This document shows positions 27,281 through 36,570 of a DNA stretch of 64,000 nucleotides, piece by piece. Source of the stretch: CAZUMW01 sp964621615 (GTDB lineage: Bacteria; Desulfobacterota; WTBG01; CAIYCZ01; CAIRTM01); assembly GCA_964621615.1 (NCBI GenBank), contig CAZUMW010000003.1, positions 1-64,000 of the forward strand, in the 5' to 3' direction. The translations under genes and the position numbers were made by a program. A model generated the notes under the pieces. It did not search any database, was not told the origin of the DNA, and was given only the letters and a program-made list of their open reading frames with translations. Every line of letters starts with the position of its first letter. Position 1 is the stretch's first letter.

Positions 27281-28651
27281 CTAAAAGCCGGGGCCCGTAT
27301 CATCCGGCATTGTCAGCGTATGCGCACTATCGGCAAGCGCTGCTGCAGGCAGTACCGGCAGGTGATCATATGCCGGTATGACGGCTGCCCACAAGGGGGT
27401 GCGTATGTCGTTGTTGCCGATAAAACCGCTCTGAGCGTCGAAATATCCGGGGTTGCCAAGCTGTACAATAAACAAAATATTGTCGATGTCATCGGTGTTG
27501 GCGCTGCGGTCCGCAAGGTGGCTTTTTATATCCTCAAGCGCATCAAATATTTCCTGAGTGGTGGAATCCGGGGAAACAGTGATATCCGAGTCCGCCCGGC
27601 TCAGTATCCGGTTAAGGACTTCCGTGAGCGCCTCACCGTCAAGCGTGCCGGCCCGTATCCATTCTGCAATGGCTTCCCGGTACAGCGCGGCCACGCTCCA
27701 GCTTTCAAACAGGCCGTCAGTGCTGTTGTCCGATGCGGGTGCAAGTGCCAGGTCAACCGCGCCGCGATTGTCTGCACGAACAACTGCGCCGCGGTAGATA
27801 TAGTTTGCCGCTACGGATGTTTCTCCGTCAACAAAATCCTTTCCCCCGCTTAAAATCGACATAAGATAGGGGTAAAAGGCGCTGCCCTCGGCAACAGCCA
27901 CGTTGGTGTAGCTGATGTTGCCCGACATGTAGAAGGTGCTGTTATCCTGAGACACTTCAAGCCACAGGGCGGCAGGGATATTTTTCGCTGAATCCTGTGA
28001 GGCATCCCCGGAATCGAGATTGGCTGCGCGCAGCTCCATTAGATGCCCGCGGCCCGGATCCTCAGTGTCAAAGGTGAGGCGGTACAGCGGGGAGCCGTAT
28101 GCGTCACCCTTCAGGTCTCTGGCATAGATAGTTCCTGCATACCGCTGCTGCTCTTTTGTGAAGCGCATATCGAGAACCTTGACCCATGAGCCGGGCTCCT
28201 CCCACAGCTCGATTACGTAGCCCTGCTCCAGGGCGGAAACCTGTATTTTTTCGCTGCCGCTGTCTGATGTCCACAAAATGATTCCCGTTTTGTCCAGAAT
28301 ATCCATGAGCAATTGATTGGAAAAAATGGATGTCTGGATTGATTTGAGAAGATCCTGTGTAAAGGCGATGGCTTCGGCTGCCAGTGGGTTATACGTATCG
28401 CGTACCGGATTGTAGATGGCTGCGATTTCATCAAGAACAGCCTGCTCGGATATTCGTGCCGCCGCTGCGCTTTCGTTGTCCCCGCCGTGCGAACCGCTTT
28501 GTGCGGGTGCGCTCACCGCCTCCGGCAGTGAAAGCAGTGTGTCATCGAGCTGGATTTTTCCCTGTTCTGGCTTCGGGTCATGCCTGTCGCAGCACAGCAA
28601 TGAAAAAACAAGCACAGAGATTTTCAGGACTGCACGGTACCGGTACATCAT
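27281..28651 (-). CDS. Hypothetical secreted lipoprotein
   Basis: About 456 residues from the paired ATG at 28651/28648. The N-terminus is basic then hydrophobic and ends with LLCCDRHD, a plausible lipobox, so it is probably lipid-anchored. The rest is soluble, acidic, with a helical region (LAAEAIAFTQDLLKSIQTSI) and beta-rich central part; no catalytic motif or known domain stands out. Divergent from the porin gene, with which it shares the upstream region at 28652-28822. I do not recognise a family. Confidence 0.65.
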   Translation of the reverse strand: MMYRYRAVLKISVLVFSLLCCDRHDPKPEQGKIQLDDTLLSLPEAVSAPAQSGSHGGDNESAAAARISEQAVLDEIAAIYNPVRDTYNPLAAEAIAFTQDLLKSIQTSIFSNQLLMDILDKTGIILWTSDSGSEKIQVSALEQGYVIELWEEPGSWVKVLDMRFTKEQQRYAGTIYARDLKGDAYGSPLYRLTFDTEDPGRGHLMELRAANLDSGDASQDSAKNIPAALWLEVSQDNSTFYMSGNISYTNVAVAEGSAFYPYLMSILSGGKDFVDGETSVAANYIYRGAVVRADNRGAVDLALAPASDNSTDGLFESWSVAALYREAIAEWIRAGTLDGEALTEVLNRILSRADSDITVSPDSTTQEIFDALEDIKSHLADRSANTDDIDNILFIVQLGNPGYFDAQSGFIGNNDIRTPLWAAVIPAYDHLPVLPAAALADSAHTLTMPDDTGPGF

Positions 28652-28757
28652 GGTGAGCGTCTCGCTTTCTAAAAGGCGGATAAAGAGTATATCCGGATTT
28701 CGTGAAAGATACAACCCGAAAGTATGCACAGAGCATCATGGCTCGTTGGTAATATTA

Positions 28758-28785
28758 TTGACATAAGTTGATTATTGGTTAGAAT
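28758..28785 (+). promoter_or_regulatory. Sigma-70-type promoter of the porin gene
   Basis: TTGACA (perfect -35) at 28758-28763 is followed after 16 bases by TAGAAT at 28780-28785. It lies 38 bases ahead of the porin ATG and faces it. Confidence 0.6.
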
Positions 28786-28794
28786 ATGTTCTAA
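28779..28794. promoter_or_regulatory. Palindrome overlapping the porin -10 box (operator candidate)
   Basis: TTAGAATATGTTCTAA is a perfect 6-bp inverted repeat with a four-base spacer. It covers the -10 box of the porin promoter, the position expected for a repressor site. The cognate regulator is unknown. Confidence 0.45.
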
Positions 28795-28822
28795 TTTGTC
28801 AATATATGCAAAGAAGGTATCT

Positions 28823-30241
28823 ATGGCCCGTTTCCCGCGCTTTGTTTTGTGCCTCTTTCTGTCCCTTATATGTGTTCTTTCACTTGCCTCGTTCTGCCAT
28901 GCCGGTCCGCTTGCAGATGAGAAGCTTCTTGAAATACTTGAAAAAAAAGGTTTTCTGACCCCCGGGGAGGTCGAAACGGTCAAGGCCCTCCTGGTGAAGG
29001 AAGAGCAGGCGGCCAAAAAGGACAGCGACAAAGAGGTTGAGGTCGTGTTTGAAGAGGGCCTCCGGATACGTACAAAGGACAGAAAAACATTTACCGCCCG
29101 GATCGGCGGCGTCATTCAGTCCGATCTCATTATGTTTGACAGTCACTATCCGGTTGACAATGATTTTGATATCCGGCGCGCGCGTATTTTTATTGAGGGC
29201 CGCCTGTATGATTATTTTGCCTATAAGTTTGAGGCGGAGCTTGAGGGCAGCTCAAGCAATCGTCTTGTAGATGCGTATATCAACTTTGATTATTTTCCCT
29301 GGCTTCAGCTTCAGCTGGGGCAGTTCAAGGAGCCGTTCAGCCTTGAGCACCTCATATCGGATAAGTACCTGCCGTTTAACGAGCGCTCGATGGGATATTA
29401 CCTGACTCCGGCCCGGGATGTTGGCTTTATGGTGCACGGCGCGCTGCTGGGAGATTCAGTGCATTATGCGCTCGGCTATTTTAACGGTGACGGCCGGGAT
29501 GCGAACAGGCGAAGCCAGAAAGACGATAAAGAGGTAACCGGGCGGATTGTTGTGCAGCCGTTCCGACACTGGGGGGGCCGTCTGCTGCGGGGGCTCTATG
29601 TCGGGGGCTCCGGATCATATTCTCGGCTTGATACGTCTGATTTCAACTACAAAATGCGCACCCCGGCGCGCACCACGTTTTTTACCGTGCAGGCGCGGGC
29701 TAAATTTCACATGACCCGCGAGGTGGACACGCTTGAGCGCTATGCAGCCGAGCTTGCCTATACGTGGGGGCCGCTGCTTGTGACGGGAGAGTATTTCCGC
29801 AACAGGTTCAGCGATGTGAAGCTGGCGGACACGACCGTATTTGATTTTGACATGAGGGCCTGGTATGCGGGGCTTCTTGTTATGCTGACCGGGGAGCGTC
29901 CGGTTATGAAAGGAGGTGTGCTGCAAAAAATACGTCCTCGACACTGTTTCAATATCCGGAAGCGAACCTGGGGGGCGTTCGGCATAGGATTCCGATTCCA
30001 GGAGTTCGAGGCCGGCCGGGTTGTGTACCGGTCGCTGGTGCAGGAGGGGCTCAGCGTCCGTGAGGCGGAGGCGTTTACCATTGCGCTTAACTGGTATCTG
30101 AACGATATGATGCGCTTTTCGTTCAACTACAGCCGGACGCATTTTAAAGACCCGCTGTATCTCGGCACGCACTGGAAGGGATATTCCTATTACGAAGACA
30201 CAGAGCATGCGTGGACAACACGGTTTCAGCTGGAATTTTAA
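28823..30241 (+). CDS. OprO/OprP-type outer-membrane porin
   Basis: About 472 residues. Signal peptide ends near SFCHA. The mature N-terminus has a short helical segment (LLEILEKKGFLTPGEVETVK) common in this porin group, then a basic-acidic linker and a beta-barrel. IGGVIQSDLIMFDS, FDIRRARIFIEGRLYDYFAY and WLQLQLGQFKEPFSLE are the OprO/OprP family blocks, and the protein ends in an aromatic/Phe C-terminus (TTRFQLEF) as barrels do. OprP-type porins pass anions such as phosphate, but the arginine ladder cannot be verified here. Start at 28823 follows AAGAAGG. The diheme protein starts 29 bases downstream. Confidence 0.87.
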   Translation: MARFPRFVLCLFLSLICVLSLASFCHAGPLADEKLLEILEKKGFLTPGEVETVKALLVKEEQAAKKDSDKEVEVVFEEGLRIRTKDRKTFTARIGGVIQSDLIMFDSHYPVDNDFDIRRARIFIEGRLYDYFAYKFEAELEGSSSNRLVDAYINFDYFPWLQLQLGQFKEPFSLEHLISDKYLPFNERSMGYYLTPARDVGFMVHGALLGDSVHYALGYFNGDGRDANRRSQKDDKEVTGRIVVQPFRHWGGRLLRGLYVGGSGSYSRLDTSDFNYKMRTPARTTFFTVQARAKFHMTREVDTLERYAAELAYTWGPLLVTGEYFRNRFSDVKLADTTVFDFDMRAWYAGLLVMLTGERPVMKGGVLQKIRPRHCFNIRKRTWGAFGIGFRFQEFEAGRVVYRSLVQEGLSVREAEAFTIALNWYLNDMMRFSFNYSRTHFKDPLYLGTHWKGYSYYEDTEHAWTTRFQLEF

Positions 30242-30270
30242 CGATACCGCAAAAAGGGAAGGAGGGTTCA

Positions 30271-32094
30271 ATGAAAAACGCAATCGTAACGACGGCAGTA
30301 TCAGGATTTTTTCTGGTGGCGGGATTCTGCTGCACTGCATTCGGTGCATATCATCACATGGATGAGCAGGACTCGCCCAAATTTCAGCAGGCATATCCGG
30401 CCTATGCAGGAACGAAGCTCGATGACTGCGCGCTGTGCCACAGCGGTGGCGAGTATGAAAAAAAGCCCGGCAAGTTCAAATCTGTGGGCAGCTGCCAGTG
30501 GTGCCACATGACCTATGGGTATGACGGAAGCGGGGATATTTCAGAGACGCTCAACGGCTACGGCGAGGATTATCTCTCGGCTGGCAGAAGCGTGAGCGCC
30601 TTTTCCTCAATCGAGTCGATGGATTCAGACAATGACACCTACAGCAACAAGGATGAGCTGCAGGCCATCCGGTATCCGGGGGATCCGGACGATGACCCCA
30701 GCAAGGTTCCTGCCCCGCGCATTGTGTATACGCTTGATGAGCTCGAGGCCATGGATACGCACATCCAGTTTATGCTCATGAACACCAGCCGGGGCGGAAC
30801 GGATGCCTGTGACTATTATGCCCAGTATACGGGCGTTACGCTTGAACATCTGCTCGACGTTTCCGGCATGCGCAGCAAAGCGGAAGGCATTACCGTTTTT
30901 TGTGCTGACGGGTGGTCGCAGACGTTTGACCTCGAGCCGGGAGGCGAAAGCTACTATGTGAACGGCACATACCCGGAAGCAACCTATTATTACGATGCCG
31001 AAGCGGACGTGGCAAACGGCGGCTGGGTTGATTATTCCTCTCCGGGCTGCCAGGGGAGGGAAGACGGTCAGATAATCAGCAATGAGAGCGGCCTTCGCTG
31101 CATGCTGGCCTACAAGCACGACGGCGCATATCTTGAGCCGGGGCAGCTTACCAGCGAAAACAAGCTTGATGGCGAAGGACCCTACCGGGTTGTTCCTCCA
31201 CAGAAAACGCCGGGGCCGCCCGATCAGCTTTCAACCGCTGCGAACCAGAACGTTATCTGGCCCTATGACGAGGATGAAGATGAGACAGATCATAATGCGG
31301 GCGGTTCGCCCAGAACCTCAACCGCAATCCGCGTGGATCCGCTGCCGGACGGGACCACGGATTTCAACTGGAACGAAGGCGGCTGGGATTATGTTGACAA
31401 CAAGCAGATTGTGCTCTACGGCCTGCTCAGAAACGGTGACATTCAGGGCGCTATTACGGATAACAGTACGGGGCAGCCGGTTGAGAACGCAAAAATAAGC
31501 ACGGACCGGGGAGGATATGTCGCTTTTACGGATGAGGACGGCAGCTATTCACTGAGCGGCGTTGTGTGCGGTCCGGATACCGCGACCTATACGCTGACCG
31601 TATCGGCAAGCGGCTACTCCTCTGCAAGCAGCCAGGTGACCGTTTTGAACAAGGAAACGATTGTTGCCGATTTTTCTCTGAAAGAATCGGACAATGCGAC
31701 CTGTCCGGCTGAGCTTGCAGCCGGAAGCAAAATCGATCTCCTGTCTGTCTACCGTCAGCTGAGGGACCGGGTCCTTTCCGAAAGCAGTGCCGGCCGGATG
31801 TATGCGCGCCTGTATTACCGGGTTGCTCCCGAGATAATGGCGCAGGCCCTTGGTTCAAAAGAGCTGAGAGCGGATATGCTTGACGTGCTTGAAAGCTTTT
31901 CACCGGCGGCAGCCTCCCTTGCTGCGGGAACGGGCGCGGACGTATCACGCGCACAGCTGGCAAAGCTTTCAGTCCTTATCGATGCGCTTAGACAGAATGC
32001 AAGCCCGCTGCTCAAACGAGTTCTGGATATGCTGGAGCGCGACATAAACAGAGGAGCGTTTGAATCGGCATTTCCGGTATCGATTCAGCGCTGA
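30271..32094 (+). CDS. GEGP-motif diheme protein with carboxypeptidase-regulatory-like domain
   Basis: A 607-residue secreted cytochrome-like protein. Signal peptide to about residue 25 (TAFGAYHH). Two c-type heme sites, CALCH and CQWCH, lie within residues 50-85. A middle domain includes the GEGPYRVVPPQK motif that names the GEGP diheme family. Residues about 410-480 (GDIQGAITDNSTGQPVENAK, GSYSLSGV) form a carboxypeptidase-regulatory-like beta-sandwich, and the C-terminus is helical. The start has AAGGAGGG at good spacing. Being 29 bases after the porin gene, it is probably co-transcribed, which suggests outer-membrane redox work, but no electron partner is shown. Confidence 0.82.
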   Translation: MKNAIVTTAVSGFFLVAGFCCTAFGAYHHMDEQDSPKFQQAYPAYAGTKLDDCALCHSGGEYEKKPGKFKSVGSCQWCHMTYGYDGSGDISETLNGYGEDYLSAGRSVSAFSSIESMDSDNDTYSNKDELQAIRYPGDPDDDPSKVPAPRIVYTLDELEAMDTHIQFMLMNTSRGGTDACDYYAQYTGVTLEHLLDVSGMRSKAEGITVFCADGWSQTFDLEPGGESYYVNGTYPEATYYYDAEADVANGGWVDYSSPGCQGREDGQIISNESGLRCMLAYKHDGAYLEPGQLTSENKLDGEGPYRVVPPQKTPGPPDQLSTAANQNVIWPYDEDEDETDHNAGGSPRTSTAIRVDPLPDGTTDFNWNEGGWDYVDNKQIVLYGLLRNGDIQGAITDNSTGQPVENAKISTDRGGYVAFTDEDGSYSLSGVVCGPDTATYTLTVSASGYSSASSQVTVLNKETIVADFSLKESDNATCPAELAAGSKIDLLSVYRQLRDRVLSESSAGRMYARLYYRVAPEIMAQALGSKELRADMLDVLESFSPAAASLAAGTGADVSRAQLAKLSVLIDALRQNASPLLKRVLDMLERDINRGAFESAFPVSIQR

Positions 32095-32108
32095 AACAGG
32101 CAAACGAC

Positions 32109-32140
32109 AAAAAAGGGGGCGCCGCCATGCCCCCTTTTTT
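32109..32140 (+). terminator. Rho-independent terminator after the diheme gene
   Basis: AAAAAAGGGGGC, an eight-base loop and GCCCCCTTTTTT form a perfect stem ending in a T-run, 14 bases after the stop codon. The symmetrical A and T tracts mean it could also work in the other direction. Confidence 0.9.
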
Positions 32141-32158
32141 GTTATGTGGAGGATATGA

Positions 32159-32554
32159 ATGAAAGATAGACTGTGTATTCGTGCAGGGCTGCGTGCTGTA
32201 TTTGCTGCTGCCTGTGTGTGGTTTCTATTCGCCTCATCAGCATATGCCCAGCAGGTCACCGGGAAAAGCTACACCACCTTTATTTATTCCGATCTGGTTG
32301 AGGAACCCTCAACTGAAATGTCGTTTCAGGAAAACGGGTCCCTGCATATTGATGCTTACAGCGGCGTGGGGCTGTACGCGGCTGCGGGGCCGGTTTTTGC
32401 CGGAACGTTTTCCGCACCGAATTTCACTGAAACAGAGGACCTTTTTCTGATGATTGCCGGAGCGGTGGTGACCGATTTTATCGGCGGCATCGGCCTTGCG
32501 TTTGTCGATGGAGCGATTCGCGACCAGTTTGTTTTTTTCGGCTACGCCCGGTAA
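32159..32554 (+). CDS. Hypothetical secreted protein
   Basis: A 131-residue protein with a clean signal peptide (hydrophobic stretch ending SSAYAQQ). The mature part is beta-rich with no cysteines and a glycine-rich end (VTDFIGGIGLAFVDGAI). A ribosome site (GGAGG) six bases upstream supports the start. Family not recognised; it follows a terminator, so it is probably transcribed separately from the diheme gene. Confidence 0.65.
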   Translation: MKDRLCIRAGLRAVFAAACVWFLFASSAYAQQVTGKSYTTFIYSDLVEEPSTEMSFQENGSLHIDAYSGVGLYAAAGPVFAGTFSAPNFTETEDLFLMIAGAVVTDFIGGIGLAFVDGAIRDQFVFFGYAR

Positions 32555-32703
32555 TGTTGACAAATAACAGTATACAATGGGGTGCCACGGATAAACCGTG
32601 GAAGGAAAAAAAAGAGAGCCTCTTCAATTAGTAGCCACCAAGTCGATATATGTGCTTTTTTGAGTGATGCACCCGCAAAAGTATCCCCCTGCGCTGGAGG
32701 AAT

Positions 32704-33639
32704 ATGATTATACGTTATATGTGTGCAGGAATATGTCTTATTATGTTTGTTTCGGCATCCTCGTGCCGTGATGGTAACCCGGAAAAACATCTTATTATCA
32801 AGCCCGCAGACAATACTGAGTGTAGAGGCGGGGAATCGATAACCTTTGAGGCGTCCGTTCCGGAGGCGTTCGGGCCGGTTTCTTCAGCCCGATGGCGATT
32901 CGGCGACGGTGTTTGTGCCGATGGCATGGCCGCAGCGCATGCGTATGATTCAAAAGGTCGGTATACCGTTTCATTTACCGCGACAAATGAGTTCCGGGAG
33001 CAGATGAGCGACAACCGTACCCTGGATATAACCACAAGCCGGTTTGTAAAGCTCGATGAACAGGGATTGCCTGTTGCAGATAATGCCTCAATCTGGGCTG
33101 CGGTGTATGACGACAGCACCGGGCTGGTGTGGGAGGTGAAAAACGATTTTGACGGGATCGCTGACTACAGCGATCCCGGCGATGCTGATAACACCTACAC
33201 CTGGTATGACAGCGACCGGCAGACAAACGGCGGCGATGCCGGAACCCCCGGTGATGGTACCGATACACAGGATATGATCAGCGCGCTGAACCAGAAATCG
33301 TGGGCCGGGTTTACTTCCTGGCGCATGCCGACATGTGAGGAGCTTGCCGGGCTGAGGGATGCAGGCCGGTTCAACCCGGCTGTCAATGCACGCTATTTCC
33401 CTCAGACGGCCCCCTGGTATTACTGGTCATCCACAAGCTACGACCCGCCATTCCATTATGCCGCCTGCCACATAGATTTTCTGGGCTCTTCTGATAGGCA
33501 GTGCCCCGCCCTGATAACCAGTTTTAACCATTACGGCATGAAGGATCTGCGCTACCACGCGCGCGGAGTTGTGCCGTGCCCCGCACTTTCGTCTGGAGCG
33601 ACGTCATCGAACACCGCCGCTTGCTTGCATGCACAATGA
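32704..33639 (+). CDS. PKD plus DUF1566 lipoprotein
   Basis: A 311-residue surface protein. Signal peptide with a lipobox-like SASSC. Residues about 32-105 form a PKD/Ig-like domain (ITFEASVP, WRFGDG, YTVSFTATNEF). The C-terminal part is the DUF1566/Lcl-like domain: DSTGLVWEVKND, YTWYDSDRQTNGGDAGTPGD, GFTSWRMPTCEELAGL, YYWSSTSYDP. DUF1566 resembles formylglycine-generating-enzyme/C-type lectin folds and usually occurs on secreted proteins. Start has TGGAGG just upstream. Neighbour to the other surface proteins but with no clear operon. Confidence 0.8.
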   Translation: MIIRYMCAGICLIMFVSASSCRDGNPEKHLIIKPADNTECRGGESITFEASVPEAFGPVSSARWRFGDGVCADGMAAAHAYDSKGRYTVSFTATNEFREQMSDNRTLDITTSRFVKLDEQGLPVADNASIWAAVYDDSTGLVWEVKNDFDGIADYSDPGDADNTYTWYDSDRQTNGGDAGTPGDGTDTQDMISALNQKSWAGFTSWRMPTCEELAGLRDAGRFNPAVNARYFPQTAPWYYWSSTSYDPPFHYAACHIDFLGSSDRQCPALITSFNHYGMKDLRYHARGVVPCPALSSGATSSNTAACLHAQ

Positions 33640-33688
33640 TGCACGATTGATTTTATGCTTCCAGCATTAATATGCATCCATGACCCTG

Positions 33689-33982
33689 CTACGCGGTCCA
33701 CGTATATCTGCTTCGAGCTGTGTGCCGGTATCGAACGTCATGCCCGGTATTGTTTCCGTGTATACGGTTTTTCAACTGGCGAAGCTCTTGTACAGCGTTC
33801 TGAATAAGTTTCCAGTGGTGGTATGCCGCAGTAACATGTTTGAATTTTTCTTCGCTTTCTTTGTTTCCCGGCATGACATCCGGATGATGAATATGGGCAA
33901 ATCTTCGAAAAGCTTTTTTGACAGTTTCTGGGGATGCGTTATTATCTATCCCCAAAAGCTGAAAAATGTTTTTACATTCCAT
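33689..33982 (-). CDS. J-domain (DnaJ-like) protein
   Basis: A 97-residue protein consisting of a J domain and a short basic tail. The Hsp70-stimulating tripeptide HPD is intact in FAHIHHPDVMPGN, after NIFQLLGIDNNASPETVKKA and before EEKFKHVTAAYHH. It lacks the glycine-rich and zinc-finger regions of true DnaJ, so it is a class III J-protein that would recruit DnaK to a specific client. GGAGAGAAAGG precedes the start. It follows the two-component kinase gene on the same strand after 107 bases. Confidence 0.87.
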   Translation of the reverse strand: MECKNIFQLLGIDNNASPETVKKAFRRFAHIHHPDVMPGNKESEEKFKHVTAAYHHWKLIQNAVQELRQLKNRIHGNNTGHDVRYRHTARSRYTWTA

Positions 33983-34088
33983 CGCGCCTTTCTCTCCCCG
34001 TATAAATAGAGTATCTTCTGATTTCTTTTAATCTATCATCAGGAGTTCAAGGGTGTATAAGGGCTTTGTAAAGTTTTGGTAAAGAAGG

Positions 34089-35153
34089 TTAGCGAGGCAG
34101 GAAAAACCAAACCGCGGTTTGTTTGTCGCTGCTGTCAGCACCGACCCGGCCTCCATGGGCCTCAACAAAACCTTTAACTATAGCCAGGCCGATGCCTGCA
34201 CCGCCACGGTCACGATTTCGCGAAACATCGACACGGAAAAAACGCTCAAATATAAAGGGGAGTCTATCGTTTGGTATTTTTTTACCCGTGTTTGCAACAG
34301 CAACACGCATGCCCGATGGTTCCATAGCCGAAGAAACAGTAATTGTTCCTGATCGAGGGGTATATTCAACGGCATTTTGTATGAGATTTCTAACGACAAA
34401 CAACATTAAGCGCCCGTCTGCATGAATAAACTGTTCGCTGTCTTGCATGTCGGTTACAACACTCAGGTTTTTTTTCGCAATCGTATCCTCGTAATATCTT
34501 AGGACTTTATCGATCAGGGGCTTTAGCAGGAATTCGGTTTTGCGGATATTGTCCTTGGCATGATCTGCCTTGGCTAGCTGTACAACATTTTCAACGAGGT
34601 TTATAAGACGCATTACTTCCTCATGGAGCAGTGTAAGCGTCTCCTGTGAGGAGGGGACTATGCTTCCGATCATTCCTTCTATATACCCCCGGAGGTTGGT
34701 TAGGGGCGTGCGCAATTCATGAGCGATGTCTGCAAGCATGACCCTTCGAAGATTTTCGATTTTTGCTATATCCTCAACCATGTGCTCAAAAATGGCTGAG
34801 ATCTCTTCCAGTTCATTGTTTTTAAGGGTGGCGATTGTTTGCGCGGAATGGCCGGCTTCTATGTTGCGGATCAGCAATTTTATCTTTTTTATCGGTTTCA
34901 GCATTCGTCGGGTAAGCATCCCGAAAAGAAAGCCTGAAATGAGCCCTCCAACGAGAATGCCAAGCCAAAAATACGGCTGGATCGCCTTGAGGAAGAGCTC
35001 CGGTGTGATCCTGGTGGAAATGCTGTGCCTGCTGGAAAGTTGTGCAAAAGGGTCGGTTAGAAAAAAGAATAAAGAAATCTCTATGACGATAACCAGAACA
35101 GTCAGCGACAGCATATTGACGATCAGCAGTTTGCCTGTCAGAGATTTCACCAT
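34089..35153 (-). CDS. Two-component sensor histidine kinase
   Basis: A 354-residue membrane kinase. Two TM segments (about residues 8-30 and 57-78) enclose a short periplasmic loop; a HAMP region with RRMLKPIKKIKLLIRNIEAG follows. HisKA has DIAHELRTPLTNLRGYIEGM with the phospho-accepting His, and the HATPase domain has NLIQNAVEYTPRSG and GGAGIGLAIVKGFVEAHGG. The small sensor loop gives no hint of the signal. Start is directly adjacent to the regulator stop (TGAATG), so the pair is translationally coupled. Confidence 0.93.
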   Translation of the reverse strand: MVKSLTGKLLIVNMLSLTVLVIVIEISLFFFLTDPFAQLSSRHSISTRITPELFLKAIQPYFWLGILVGGLISGFLFGMLTRRMLKPIKKIKLLIRNIEAGHSAQTIATLKNNELEEISAIFEHMVEDIAKIENLRRVMLADIAHELRTPLTNLRGYIEGMIGSIVPSSQETLTLLHEEVMRLINLVENVVQLAKADHAKDNIRKTEFLLKPLIDKVLRYYEDTIAKKNLSVVTDMQDSEQFIHADGRLMLFVVRNLIQNAVEYTPRSGTITVSSAMEPSGMRVAVANTGKKIPNDRLPFIFERFFRVDVSRNRDRGGAGIGLAIVKGFVEAHGGRVGADSSDKQTAVWFFLPR

Positions 35154-35873
35154 TCAGCCAGGCTGCTCCCCCTTTTCAATAAATTCATACCCAAGCCCTC
35201 TGACTGTTCGGATGTAGCGGGGTGAGGAGAGATCGGATTCGATTTTTTGTCTGAGCTTTCCGATATGGACATCGATTACCCGGTCAACAACCGCCGTGCG
35301 GGCGTTTGGGTACAGATGATCAAGCAGCTCAGCCCGGCAGAATATTTTCCCCGGCCGCCGCATAAGCGCCGAAAGCAGAATATATTCATGTGAGGTGAGC
35401 GATACGGGCCGGCCGCCAAGGGTTACTTTGCGTTTTTCCGCGTCGAGCACCAGGCTGCCTGAGCTATAAAAATTGTTAGGCTGCCGGTGGTTTCGGCCAC
35501 AGCTTCTGCGGAGAATTGCCCGTATCCGCGCTACCAGCTCGCTGGGGCTGAATGGCTTGACGACGTAATCATCAGCACCCATCCGTAGACCCGAAACTCG
35601 ATCAATCTCATCGCTGCGAGCGGTCAGCATCAGAACAGGCACATCACTGGCTTTGCGGATCTGCCTGATAACATCCCACCCATCTGCTTCGGGAAGCATA
35701 AGGTCAAGTATAATGAAGTCAGGTTTGTGGCGCGAAAACAGAATTAAGGCCTCGGCGCCGGAGAAGGCCGCTATGGTGTGAAACCCCTCATGATCGAGAT
35801 ATCGGGTTATAAGATCATTTGTTTTTATATCGTCTTCGACGATGAGAATGGATGCGGTGGCCGGGGACATCAT
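35154..35873 (-). CDS. OmpR/PhoB-family response regulator
   Basis: About 239 residues. The receiver domain has the acidic pair (VEDD), phospho-acceptor Asp in FIILDLMLPEADGWDV, the Thr in MLTARSDE, and Lys in VVKPFSPSEL. The C-terminal winged-helix has LTSHEYILLSALMRRPGKIF and VDRVIDVHIGKLRQKI, and RYIRTVRGLGYEF. Start is one of two adjacent ATGs (35873 or 35870); the extended frame to 35969 has no ribosome site. It is the first gene of a regulator-kinase pair; its target genes are not evident. Confidence 0.93.
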   Translation of the reverse strand: MMSPATASILIVEDDIKTNDLITRYLDHEGFHTIAAFSGAEALILFSRHKPDFIILDLMLPEADGWDVIRQIRKASDVPVLMLTARSDEIDRVSGLRMGADDYVVKPFSPSELVARIRAILRRSCGRNHRQPNNFYSSGSLVLDAEKRKVTLGGRPVSLTSHEYILLSALMRRPGKIFCRAELLDHLYPNARTAVVDRVIDVHIGKLRQKIESDLSSPRYIRTVRGLGYEFIEKGEQPG

Positions 35874-36372
35874 TATATTACTTTCTTTTTTGAAAATTGT
35901 AATTAGGGTATGCAATGTGCATAACAAATATGGGGTCTGCCCGACTTTGCCGGGTATCTGGTGTGTCAATTACGGCAATACCTGGCTTTCCTGGTGACTG
36001 TATACGTATAGTGGGGTTATGGTAAAATGGATTACCGTCTACACATGCAGTAGTAAATAAAGAAACCAGATAACAGCTGTAACCGCCTTATACGTTCAGA
36101 CGTTCCAGTGTGATTCCGGCAATTAAAATAGTGTACATTTAGATACGCCGGAGAAGCTATTGTGCCGCACAACAGGGATTGTTACAGTTGTTGTCCGTGT
36201 AGGCGCGGGTATATGTGCCGCTTTGAGCGGCTCCTCATAGAGTCTCCGGCTTTATCTGAAAGGGCTTTTGTTTTATGTATAATGAGTTTGCCGGGGGGTG
36301 TCAAGGGCAGTGCTCGCCGGAAGTAAACATTTGTGTTACGGTTAAAAAATTCTTCAATAAAAGGGAAGTAAC
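35874..36372. other. Intergenic region ahead of the two-component pair
   Basis: About 500 bases separate divergent genes. I see no convincing gene, long repeat or strong terminator. It must hold the promoters of the regulator (minus strand) and of the Cys-rich miniprotein (plus strand); GGGAAG at 36363 is the ribosome site of the latter. Confidence 0.4.
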
Positions 36373-36570
36373 ATGGAAAAACAATGTACGGGTAATCATG
36401 AAATACATATATGTGAAATGGCTTCCCGGGATAAGTTTGAAGAAATTCGGAGCTTAGTTGATAAGCCGGAATATGTCTGCGGAAACTGCGGACGGATTGC
36501 CAATCTAGACAAAAATCTTTGCCGGCCGATACCTCTTGATGATGTTCTGCCTAAGCTTTGTCTCGATTGA
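36373..36570 (+). CDS. Small Cys-rich (zinc-ribbon-like) protein
   Basis: A 65-residue protein: a charged helical half, then YVCGNCGRIANLDKNLCRPI and PLDDVLPKLCLD. The CxxC plus later cysteines suggest a small metal site. Similar small CGNCGR...LC.P proteins occur in delta-type anaerobes, but I know no function. GGGAAG eight bases before the ATG supports the start. Lies alone in a gene-poor stretch. Confidence 0.72.
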   Translation: MEKQCTGNHEIHICEMASRDKFEEIRSLVDKPEYVCGNCGRIANLDKNLCRPIPLDDVLPKLCLD

